Below are positions 48,427-58,494 of a DNA stretch of 64,000 bases, piece by piece; the first letter of the stretch is position 1; each line of letters starts with the position of its first letter. This DNA comes from Prochilodus magdalenae (lineage: Eukaryota > Chordata > Actinopteri > Characiformes > Prochilodontidae). The stretch is taken from NCBI GenBank assembly GCA_024036415.1, contig JAMWET010000017.1, positions 173,143 through 237,142 of the forward strand, read 5' to 3'. The notes under the pieces were generated by a model. That model was given only the letters and a program-made list of their open reading frames with translations, was not told the DNA's origin and did not search any database. The translations under genes and the position numbers were made by a program.

Positions 48427-48540
48427 ACGGCCAAAAAGCTCAACTTTGTAATGAAACTTGTTTTGGGAGGAAAACAATATTTTCTGACATGGGAACACTT
48501 TAAATATGTCTAGAATGAGGGAAAACATTGTTTCTAAGCC
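48427..48540 (-). repeat. 225-bp satellite, remainder of the interrupted monomer
   Basis: Starts with the duplicated ACGGC and continues the monomer cut at 42,125, in the same reverse orientation. It ends within TTGTTTCTAAGC, where the array switches strand. Confidence 0.9.
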
Positions 48541-51170
48541 TTTAAAGCTCCCAAACGCTTTTTCACCGCCTAATTGCAATGAAAATGACACTGTTCATTT
48601 TTGTACTGCCCTGTTCAAGATTTCACTTCCAATTGCTTAGAAACAATGTTTTCCTTCATTCTAGACATATTTGCAAGGTTCCCATCTCAAAAAATATTGT
48701 TTCTGTCACAAAACAAGTTTTATTACAACGTTGAGCTTTTTGGCGCTCTAAAGCCTGTAGGCGCTTCTAAATATCCCAAACGCTATTTCAGCGCCTAAAT
48801 GCAATGAAAATGACACTGTTCATTTTGTACTGCCACATTCAAGATTTCACTTCCTTTTGCTTAGAAACAATGTTTTCCTTCATTCTAGACATATTTGCAA
48901 GGTACCCATGTCGGAAAATATTGTTTTCCTCCCAAAACAAGTTTCATTACAACGTTGAGCTTTTTGGCAGTTCTAAAGCCTGTAGGCGCTTCTAAAGCTC
49001 CCAAACGCTTTTTTCAGGGCCTAAATGCAATGAAAATGACACTGTTCATTTTGTACTGCCACGTTCAAGATTTCACTTTCTATTGCTTAGAAACAATGTT
49101 TTCCTTCATTCTAGACATATTTGCAAGGTACCCATGTCAGAAAATATTGTTTTCCTCCCAAAACAAGTTTCATTACAACGTTGAGCTTTTTGGCAGTTCT
49201 AAAGCCTGTAGGCGCTTCTAAAGCTCCCAAACGCTTTTTTCAGGGCCTAAATGCAATGAAAATGACACTGTTCATTTTGTACTGCCACGTTCAAGATTTC
49301 ACTTTCTATTGCTTCTAAACAATGTTTTCCTTCATTCTAGACATATTTGCAAGGTACCCATGTCAGAAAATATTGTTTTCCTCCCAAAACAAGTTTCATT
49401 ACAAAGTTGAGCTTTTTGGCAGTTCTAAAGCCTGTAGGCGCTTCTAAAGCTCCCAAACGCTTTTTTCAGCGCCTAAATGCAATGAAAATGACACTGTTCA
49501 TTTTGTACTGCCACGTTCAAGATTTCACTTTCTATTGCTTCTAAACAATGTTTTCCTTCATTCTAGACATATTTAAAGTGTTCCCATGTCAGAAAATATT
49601 GTTTTTGTCACAAAACAAGTTTTATTACAACGTTGAGCTTTTTGGCCGTTCTAAAGCCTGTAGGCGCTTCTAAAGCTCCCAAACGCTTTTTCAGCGCCTA
49701 AATGCAATGAAAATGACACTGTTCATTTTGTACTGCCACGTTCAAGATTTCACTTTCTATTGCTTCTAAACAATGTTTCCCTTCATTATTTACATATTTA
49801 AAGTGTTCCCATGTCAGAAAATATTGTTTCTGTCACAAAAAGAAATATATATATATATTACAACGTTGAGCTTTTTGGCTGTTCTGAAGCCTGTAGGCGC
49901 TTCTAAAGCTCCCAAACGCTTTTTCAGCGCCTAAATGCAATGAAAATGACACTGTTCATTTTGTACTGCCACGTTCAAGATTTCACTTCCTATTGCTTAG
50001 AAACAATGTTTTCCTTCATTCTAGACATATTTGCAAGGTACCCATGTCAGAAAATATTGTTTTCCTCCCAAAACAAGTTTCATTACAAAGTTGAGCTTTT
50101 GCCAGCTCTAAAGCCTGTAGGCGCTTCTAAAGCTCCCAAACGCTTTTTAAGCGCCTAAACAAGTTTACTGTTCATTTTGTACTGCCACAGAACTTTGTTT
50201 GAAACAATGTTTTCCTTTTTCTCACATATTTAAAGTGTTAAAGCCTGTTTTTGTGCAAAACAAGTTTCATTACAAAGTTGAGCTTTTTGGCAGTTCTAAA
50301 GCCTGTAGGCGCTTCTAAAGCTCCCAAACGCTTTTTCAGCGCCTAAATGCAATGAAAATGACACTGTTCATTTTGTACTGCCACGTTCAAGATTTCACTT
50401 TCTATTGCTTAGAAACAATGTTTCCCTTCATTATTTACATATTTAAAGTGTTCCCATGTCAGAAAATATTGTTTCTGTCACAAAACAAGTTTTATTACAA
50501 CGTTGAGCTTTTTGGCCGTTCTAAAGCCTGTAGGCGCTTCTAAAGCTCCCAAACGCTTTTTCAGCGCCTAAATGCAATGAAAATGACACTGTTCATTTTG
50601 TACTGCCACGTTCAAGATTTCACTTCCTATTGCTTAGAAACAATGTTTTCCTTCATTCTAGACATATTTGCAAGGTACACAAGTCAGAAAATATTGTTTT
50701 CCTCCCAAGACAAGTTTCATTACAAAGTTGAGCTTTTTGGCAGTTCTAAAGCCTGTAGGCGCTTCTAAAGCTCCCAAACGCTTTTTCAGCGCCTAAATGC
50801 AATGAAAATGACACTGTTCATTTTGTACTGCCACGTTCAAGATTTCACTTCCTATTGCTTAGAAACAATGTTTTCCTTCATTCTAGACATATTTGCAAGG
50901 TACCCATGTCAGAAAATATTGTTTTCCTCCCAAAACAAGTTTTATTACAACGTTGAGCTTTTTGGCCGTTCTAAAGCCTGTAGGCGCTTCTAAAGCTCCC
51001 AAACGCTTTTTCAGCGCCTAAATGCAATGAAAATGACACTGTTCATTTTGTACTGCCACGTTCAAGATTTCACTGCCCTTTGCTAAGAAACAATGTTTTC
51101 CTTCCTTCTAGACATATTTGCAAGGTACCCATCTCGGAAAATATTGTTTTCCTCCCAAAACAAGTTTCTC
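48541..51170 (+). repeat. satellite array, ~225-bp monomer, right part (forward orientation)
   Basis: About 11-12 monomers of 225-226 bp (spacings read: 225, 226, 226, 226), in opposite orientation to 41,393-42,125. One monomer has an AT microsatellite near 49,846; one near 50,150-50,260 is shortened and degenerate. Open frames of about 63 codons recur once per monomer, reading MKMTLFILYCHVQDFT. Their repetition follows from the repeat and is no proof of coding. Confidence 0.93.
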
Positions 51171-51970
51171 CTACTTTACTGTTCTGCTTTATTTTATTTA
51201 AATCACATATCTACACTGATACATATTTCAAGGCTTTGGATCCGAAATATTAAAAAAATTACAATAAATACAGAACAGCATGAAAACATTTGAGGCAAAA
51301 ATCCCTCACTGAAAAAAACAGGAGCTCAACAACTACAGTCCACTCATGCTAACAAATATGGGCAACAGCAACTGAAAATTCCTTTTTTGATTTTCATGCA
51401 GGTGCGTCCCGTCCAGGCTGGAGCCCGAAAGTAATACACAAGTTTTAATGACAATTTAATGTCATTTAATTTGTAAAAAATATATATATATAAAATAAAA
51501 TAAAAAACACCTGCTAATATCATTGCATATACTTTTATAGTCCTTAGTGAGCTATTTACTCTCTAAATTGCTGTCCTCTGTTTTTTTATTTATGTGCTGC
51601 TTTTCTGTGTTTTTGCTCCTGCTTTTTCTGTGCATCTCATTTTTACTCCTTTTTGATGTGGGTGGGGAGGTGGGGCAAGAGTAACGTGTGCCCTGAGAAG
51701 ATAGCATGTTGTGTACGTTTCACATCATCAGCTGGAGCCAACTTTAAAGTCTGACAGCACAACAGGGTTGAATGCTTATAGCAGCAGTGTGTCTGTTAGT
51801 TAATTCATAGTAATTAATAAACAGTGTGAATGAAAATAAGTGTAAACACAAAAAACAGGAGACAAAATAAAAAGATGAGTGTAAAAGCACAAGGTAAATA
51901 ACAGAAGAGTAAATACTCTATGAATGTAGTGTAACTATTTGAAGTAAATAATTAAGCAGCAACAGGTACC
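51171..51970. other. intergenic sequence, no gene recognised
   Basis: AT-rich, with a short TA run near 51,480. Nothing identifiable. Confidence 0.55.
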
Positions 51971-52130
51971 TCAGAAGTCCCACTCAAATTCTGTAAGCTT
52001 CCTCATCAAGGAACAAACATGTGGATTGATTGCCAAAGCCTTTTTCTGAACTAGCTGCCCAGTTCTCTTGCTTATTACTTTGCCTCTGCCTGCCTTTGAT
52101 CCTCTCTCTGGGTTGATCCTGAAGAAATAT
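51971..52130 (-). pseudogene. SAMD3-like multicopy gene, last exon
   Basis: The minus strand has an acceptor (TTTTTTTTCCAG) at 52132-52131. It then encodes YFFRINPERGSKAGRG and ends NPHVCSLMRKLTEFEWDF, followed by TGA at 51973. This matches my recollection of the C-terminus of a large uncharacterised teleost family, often labelled sterile alpha motif domain-containing protein 3-like. It lines up with the two upstream exons at 53.2 and 53.8-54.4 kb, but at least one exon between is not visible and the phases do not join. Confidence 0.5.
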
Positions 52131-53231
52131 CTGGAAAAAAAATAAATAACATGCACTGTTACAAACTAAAAACAAAAAAAGAACACTGTGGAGCTTACAC
52201 ATTATCACTGTCCAAAGAAAACATGTATCTCCATTTCTGTGGATTTTTAGTTTACTACATCATTTGAACACAGCAGCTGTCCTTCACATTCTGTGAAAAT
52301 TTCATGATGAAATGGACCAACAGAAATACTATAAAATTACTCTCATAAAGTTACAGTTTTGGAGATGCATGTTTCTTTGTTGATATGTAAATGACAACAT
52401 AAAAGACAGACAAAGTTTAGACTAGATATTCTTTCTGCAGCAGTAAGCGCGATTGAGAGTTCAAATTTTCTACATTTTGCTGCAGAAGAATAAACCTGAT
52501 GCCAACACTAACATGGAAATGAGTTATGAGGGTTGACCGATAAAACTTGCAGAACTGCTTTTGAATATCAGCACAGTTTAGTCAAAAGTTCTAATTACTA
52601 TTAACGGCTGGAAGGTTGAGAACTGATTGATTACAGTTATTACTATGATTTGAACTTTGATCCCTTGATGTTACAGAACTCAAGAAAGGGAAATTAATAA
52701 TGCATAATTAAATTATTGACAAATAAACAAAACCACGGTTTCTTAACAGTTTTGCTTTCTTTATGATCTGAGCTTTACCCAAAACTAAAACTTAAATTGT
52801 CCCACTTTGTAACTGTCCAGCTTTTACATCCATAACAACAGAGAAGACCATAGTCTGGACAAATCTGACAAAAAATCTTGACTTTGTTTAAAGCTTAATG
52901 ATTTAATTATGCAGACATTTCGCAAACTCTGTAGAATTCCCATTTTCAAATAAATTAACTTCATTCTGCAAGTTGCTTTGTGCGTAACACACACTAACAT
53001 ACCACCCCCACGTCAGTGTCACTGCAGCGCTGACAATAATCCAGCACCCACATAGTACCTGCTCTCTGGGGGTCGTGACCATTGAAGAACAGGGTAAAAG
53101 GGAACTAAGTATATAGAGTTACAGATGAACTCCAGTCTGTAATTGTAGAACTACAAAGTGCTCCTGAGTGGACAGTGAGGGTAGAAACAAGAAGGTGGTC
53201 ATAATATTATGGCTGATGGGTATACCCATAC

Positions 53232-53301
53232 CAAGAATGATCAACCGTGGGCTCTCTGCCATGTCCAGTGTCCTTTCAACGTCAACCACACTAGCAGTCT
53301 C
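53232..53301 (-). pseudogene. SAMD3-like multicopy gene, internal exon
   Basis: The acceptor (ATCTTGCAG) ends at 53302 and the donor GTATGG starts at 53231. The 70-nt exon encodes ETASVVDVERTLDMAESPRL followed by IILG, the family's conserved S-P-x-L-I-x-L-G motif. It leaves phase 1. The large exon upstream ends in phase 0, which fits this exon's start. Confidence 0.55.
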
Positions 53302-53769
53302 CTGCAAGATAAAAACACCATGTAAAAAGCAGCAAGTGGTGACCAGACATACAGCCTAGTTTTATGCCAAGGAGTCTAGTAGCACCAAGGGGTACAATAA
53401 ACAAAAATATTTATGGGGGAGTTCACCATATTTCACATTTGACCTCAATTTACCCATCTCTGCACGATAACCAATTTGTCAATGTCTGGAAGACATACAT
53501 TTTATAAAATCAAAATTCTCCAGGTGTTGATAATATAACAATACACCAACCCAATACAATCATGTATTCTTTTATATTGCAGATACTGTTGGAAATCAAC
53601 AAGTCAAACAAATTTTGTATACAGAGCTGGGTTGTGCTCAAAACTAAACTACCCCCTTTAAGCAACAGGTTCAGTTGGCAGGCTTAATTAATGAATAAAA
53701 CACCACTGGATATCAAATAGCTGTATAAAAATAATGTAACCACATCCCAACTTAAAACGCAATAGGTAC

Positions 53770-54423
53770 CTCTGCCTTAAGTATGAGGTCCTCTGTTTTT
53801 TCCTTAAAATATGCCATGAGCAGTTCCACAACGAGAGCTGCAACCTCTTCTTCTCCATGTGTGCCAAGGACTTTCTTAACCACGTCATTGGTTGGTTTGG
53901 TCCTGAAGTAGTTGACAATTAGTCTGCCTCTTTCCTCAACTGCTTGATCCATTTTTCTGGTAGGGACACCGGTAAGCAGCTCAAAATGTGAATATAAAGA
54001 CTTCTGCACAAATAGCAATGGCCACTGTGCTCAGAGATCTTTTATGGCAGGAGCTGGTTCAGCATTAATCATCCTACGCTGCAAGTAGGTGCTCTTCAAG
54101 TAATAGTCAACTTCAGCTTTGTCAGCAGCAGCTGAACCAAACTCTGAATGAAGTTCAGCCATTCGAAGCCTCTTCTCTTCCATCCCTGCTTCTGTTTCTT
54201 CTGGTGGAATTTCTGGTTGCCACTGTAAGCATCCATAACTGACCACTGGTCCTCTCTTGGGTGTAAGAGATTCATTACCACACTTTGGAGCTCTGCGTTT
54301 TGCATAGGTGTTGCCCCTGTTAACATGTTCTACACGTACCTTGAGTTGTGTCAAAAAAGATTCATAACCAGTCCCATTCATTGTCTTGCCATCATCCAAG
54401 TAGTCAGCCAAGCTTTTCGGGTA
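53770..54423 (-). pseudogene. SAMD3-like multicopy gene, large exon with in-frame stop
   Basis: 654 nt, acceptor CAACAG before 54423 and donor GTACCT after 53770. It encodes a basic segment (FLTQLKVRVEHVNRGN), a tryptophan-containing block (YGCLQWQPEIPPEETEAGME), QRRMINAEPAPAIKDL, then FELLTGVP and a C-terminal helical stretch ending LILKAEV. One in-frame TGA lies at 54033-54031, after KDL, and the same frame is open on both sides. The product and function of this fish family are unknown to me. A stop plus a missing exon suggest a dead copy, unless the TGA is a sequencing error. Confidence 0.6.
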
Positions 54424-54447
54424 CTGTTGAATAATATTGTGAGCAAT

Positions 54448-55064
54448 AAATCAATCAATCAATCAACATTTATTTTTATAGCGCTTTTTACAACAGATGT
54501 TGTCACAAAGCAGCTTTACAAATAATCTTGACACAGAATCTGGTGTTCGAGCCCCCAATGAGCAAGCTGAGGGCGACAGTGGCAAGGAAAAACTCCCTTA
54601 GTTAGGAAGGAAGAAACCTCAAGAGCAACCAAGACTCAAGGGGTGAACCCATCCTCCTCGGGTCAACACCAGATACAAGACAGCACAAGAAAGGAGAGTA
54701 TAATGTCTGATTAGTCTGTAATGATGTTGGTGGTTCATAAGATGGGTCAGCAGGCGCAGGCCAAGCTTCCACAGTGCAGGACAGCCAGGAGCTCCGTGGT
54801 GGTAAAGGCTACCAGTGGCTCCCAGTCGGAGCAGATGTAGCAACAGCATCAGGCCACACAGGACGGGCCGCAGTTCAGCTCAGACAAAGAGAACAGACAG
54901 ACTGTTAGCTCTGACAGAAGACCTGAACACACTACACGGTGTTAACAGAGTGCAGCAGTGACTCCGGCAGGCCTGGCTATTACAGCATAACTAAAAAGGG
55001 AGAGTCAGAAGGTGACACAGACATGAGGGTTCCCTGAGAAGTCAGCGCCCCTCTGCTCCACCGT
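54448..55064 (-). mobile_element. L2-type LINE 3' tail
   Basis: On the minus strand this reads as a 3' UTR containing AGTTTTTCCTTGCCACTGTC, CTTGCTCATTGGGG, TGTAAAGCTGCTTTGTGACA and AAAAGCGCTATA, ending in four TTGA units at 54,448-54,465. This is the tail shared by many fish L2-like LINEs (from memory). It ends about 25 bp upstream of the splice acceptor of the SAMD3-like exon. It may be the 3' end of the LINE seen in pieces from 57,657 to 63,438, which has the same orientation. Confidence 0.7.
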
Positions 55065-55076
55065 CAACAAACCTGA

Positions 55077-56090
55077 GTGAACATGCCTATGTTCACTGGC
55101 TGCAAAAGAGATTTCCATCGCTGGAAGAGGGACTGGGAGAGTTTACAAAAGCAAGGTGAGCCATCCGGTTCAGAAGAGGTTAAAAAGATCCAGCTTCTTG
55201 ACAGCATAGATGAGAAGATTGTTAAAGATCTCAGGCTGCCCACTTACAACACGGCGACTGACATATTCAGAGTGATGACAAACAGGTTTGGAAATAAGTG
55301 CACCATCGCTCTGGAGATAGTTGAAGAACTGGAGAAAATTCCACCTGTGAGAGGAAACCTCTCTCTGAGAAGAGAGAAACAGCTTAGGAAAGAACCTGAG
55401 TGGCTCACTGCATACACAGCTCAAGTTCATGAAATGGTTGAGCGAGGAGCAGCAAAGAGGCTGATGATTGAAGACTGGAAAGGACCAGTGTGGTACGTCA
55501 GCCACTTGGTGGCGCCAAATCCCCACTCTGTCACGACTCCAGTGAGACTGGTTTGGAATAGTAGTCAAAAGTTTCACGGAGTGAGTATGAATGATTTGCT
55601 ACTTAAAGGACCAGATGTCCTAAATCCAGTAAGAGCTGTCCTCATCAGATTTAGAAGAGGAGTACATGCAGTCTTGGGAGACATCCAAAAGATGTACAAC
55701 TCTGTGTGGCTGGAGGACCGTGAGATGCATCTCCACAGGTTTCTCTGGAGGGACAGGCAAGAGGACAAAATAGAAGAATATGCTATCACGAGAGTGAATA
55801 TTGGTGATCGTCCTGCTGGGTGCATAGCACAGCTGGCTATGCGAGAGACTGCAAGACTCACTAAGTTTTCTCATCTAAAGGAGGCACGCAGAGTCCTTGA
55901 GGAAGACAGTTACATGGATGATATTCTCGTGTCCCACAATGACATGAACAGGCTGGTAGATATCACCAAAGAGATAGAGGGGATTCTGGAAGCTGGTGGA
56001 TTTTCCTTGAAGCCATGGGTCTGGTCAGGGCAAAGTGGGAGGCAGGAGGGTAGAGAGCAAACAAAAAAAGCAGTTGGGAGTCGAAGATAA
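55077..56090 (+). pseudogene. BEL/Pao gag fused in frame to reverse transcriptase
   Basis: A 337-codon open frame. Residues 1-93 are the DUF1759 gag domain (FTGCKRDFHRWKRDWESLQK). From about residue 97 (LRREKQLRKEPEWL) the frame is the RT fingers and palm: VRLVWNSSQKFHG, GDIQKMYNSVWL and the catalytic YMDD near residues 281-284. The rest of gag, the zinc knuckles and the protease are missing, yet the join keeps the frame. It ends where the RT thumb would follow, after a frame change. I take it as a deletion derivative. Confidence 0.85.
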
Positions 56091-56180
56091 CAAAGCCTTA
56101 GGAATTGGATATCTGGTAGGGGAAGATAAACTGTACATGATGACTTCAATCAACTTCTCAAGAAAGAAAGAAGAAAGAAG

Positions 56181-57080
56181 ATGCGAACAGGTCAGGACCT
56201 TTTGATGGAAGAGGTGAGTTCACACACACCCAATCCTTTAACCAGAAGAGAACTGTTAAGCCAGGTAGCTGGACTCTATGACCCAATTGGGCTAGTAACA
56301 CCTGTTAAGCAGAAGGGTGCTATCCTTGTCAGAAAGGCATTTCAGGAGACAGGAGGTGGAAATTTGGCCCGAGAAACCTGGGACAAGCCACTATCTGAAG
56401 GACTCAGAAAAGAGGCCATAAAGCTGTTCCAGGAGTATGTACAGTTGGGACAAATTAAATTCCATAGAAGCCTTACCCCATCAGGCTGTAAGGGGAAACC
56501 CTGCACTATCACCTTTTCAGATGGAAGTGACAAGTCCTACGGAGCTGTCCTGTACTTTAGGTGGGAAACAGATCAAGGTATTGGCATCAGGTTAGTGGAA
56601 TCTAAGGCTAAGCTAACACCACTAGACCAGAAGGGAGATGCAGTCAAGGCTGAGGTCTGTGGTGCGGTCTTTGCGGCTAGGCTCAGAAAGTATGTAGAGA
56701 TCCATGGCCGGATGGAGATAGAGCACTGGTTCCACCTAGTGGACAGTCAAACAGTGCTGGGAGCCATTCAGAGAGACAGCTATGGATACCAGACATTCTT
56801 TGCCAACAGAATTGGTGAAATCCAAAAAGCTGGACCAGTTGAAGACTGGTGGTGGATTCCAGGAAATATTAATGTTGCTGACATTATCACAAGGGAAGCT
56901 ACTCCAAAAGATCTCCAGGAGGACACGGCTTGGCAGAATGGTCCAGAGTTCCTGAAACAGTCTTTGAAAGAATGGCCAATAAAATCTGCTGGAGATATTG
57001 CAACTGATGCAAGAAACAGCGTCAATAAGCTGCAAAGGAAGTCATTTTCAGCAGTAATGACAAGAGCTGAAGGTAAATGA
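56181..57080 (+). pseudogene. BEL/Pao RNase H region
   Basis: Continues pol in another frame: LTRRELLSQVAGLYDPIGLV (end of the RT/A17-type region), then RNase H signs (TFSDGSDKSYGAV, LVDSQTVLGAI), then NINVADIITR. It ends at a TGA after TRAEGK. A short stretch (56,091-56,180) between it and the gag-RT ORF is frame-shifted pol. Confidence 0.82.
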
Positions 57081-57260
57081 GTCCTGGAGACTGCTCAAAA
57101 AGGCATTAAAGATAAAGAATCCAAGGTAAAGACTATCCCTATTCTCTGCTCAAGTAAAGCTGAAATTGATTCTATAAAAAGGCCCTGTGATGATTTTGCA
57201 AAAAAGATACAAACTGGATCTGTTGTCAAGAACCTTCTGAATGTAAAGAAGTTTAGCAGC

Positions 57261-57656
57261 TTGTCTAGACTGGTTGGAGTCACTGCTTGGGTAAAGCGAG
57301 TTATTTACAAGTGGATAGATCTGAAGAACAAGGCCACAAAGCAGTCAAAGGTGGAGACAATTTCTTTAAACACAAGACCCGAGATGCCTGCGCTTACAGT
57401 AAAAGAACGTGAAGATGCATTCAGAGATCTCTGTGTGATGGCTCAGGAAGAGGTAACATTCCCTAACACAACCCTCAATAGTTTGGTAGTGTTTAAAGAT
57501 GAAGATCATGGTCTTCTACTTTGTGGAGGTAGGATTCAATCCTTCAGTGAAGAAAAGGCTGCAGTGCCCATTCTTCCTCATGAGGCTTGGATATCCACAC
57601 TATTAGCCTATGAGGCCCATAGTGCGAATCATGAAGGGGTAGCAGGAACACTCTAA
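57261..57656 (+). pseudogene. BEL/Pao integrase N-terminal fragment
   Basis: Reads VTAWVKRVIYKWIDLK, then LLLCGGRIQSF and AHSANHEGVAGTL. This is the segment leading into the integrase zinc-binding domain. Homology stops at 57,656, before the DDE core. Confidence 0.75.
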
Positions 57657-58494
57657 TCCAAGGATGAAATTATTTAAAATAGTTCTCTTTGTTGGAGTAC
57701 AGAAAAAGATTCCAGCCTCTCTGCAGGAGTTATACTGTGCTCTAGATTAGCATTAGCTGTACTGGGAGGTACATCTGAAGCTGTTACCTGCACATTTTGT
57801 ATTTTTAGCCTAATTGTTTCAATTTTATTATTGAAGAAATTCATAAAGTCATTGCTACTGTATTTTAACGGTATCTGGGGTTTAGTCGCAGATTGACTCT
57901 TGGTTAATTTAGAAATTGTGCTAAATAATCTTGGATTATTTTTGTTATCTATCTGTGAGGACAGATAAAATGAACGTGCTACACTTAGAGCTTTTCTATA
58001 GTCTATGAGGCTATCCTTCCAGGCAGACTGGAATACTTCAAGTTTAGTCAGGCGCCATTTACGCTCTAGTTGTCTGACAGTCTGTTTTAGAGCTCGAGTG
58101 TGATCATTATACCATGGAGCAAGTTTCTTCTGCCTAATTCTTTTACGTTGTAATGGAGCCACTTTATTTAAAGTAGAGTGAAAAGTGTCCTCCAAGCATT
58201 GGGTAAGAATATCGAGATCAGTGGGTTTAGACAGACAGCTAATAGTATTTGACAGATCTGGGAGGTTTTCAATAAAGCTACGAGGTGTAGAGGATGTCAT
58301 AGTGCGCTTAACACAGTATTGTGTGGATAAACCTATAGTATGACTAAAGCTGATTTCATCTGAGATAAGATAATGATAATGATGACTGCTGTGGTCTGAG
58401 GGAGTATAGTTAGATTGTCTATATTCACTCCGAAGGTTAAAATTAAATACAGAGTGTGGCTACAGTAATGAGTTGGTCCCATTATATTCTGAGT
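57657..58494 (-). mobile_element. L2/CR1-type LINE (LINE A), endonuclease end and linker
   Basis: The minus strand encodes the end of the endonuclease (SDHSS near 58,390), then FIENLPDLSNTISCLSK and APWYNDHTRALKQTVRQLER, the linker before reverse transcriptase. A long open frame covers 58300-57674. It stops at the BEL fragment, so the RT domain is missing. The endonuclease continues across LINE B at 61,501. Confidence 0.8.

Larger units (their letters stand above)
55077..57656 (+). mobile_element. second BEL/Pao element fragment, no LTRs
   Basis: Internal part of a BEL/Pao element from a different family than the one at 42 kb. It begins inside gag and ends at the start of the integrase zinc-binding region (a histidine pair in AYEAHSANHEG). 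The joins are to an L2-type tail on the left and an L2-type ORF2 on the right. No LTR or target duplication was seen. Confidence 0.85.

Noticed and set aside
41393..51170. CRISPR-like regular repeats
   Set aside because: Units are ~225 bp without short repeat/unique spacer alternation, and the DNA is a vertebrate genome.
57095..57260. Gap between BEL RNase H and integrase ORFs as a separate gene
   Set aside because: It reads as frame-shifted pol sequence of the same element.
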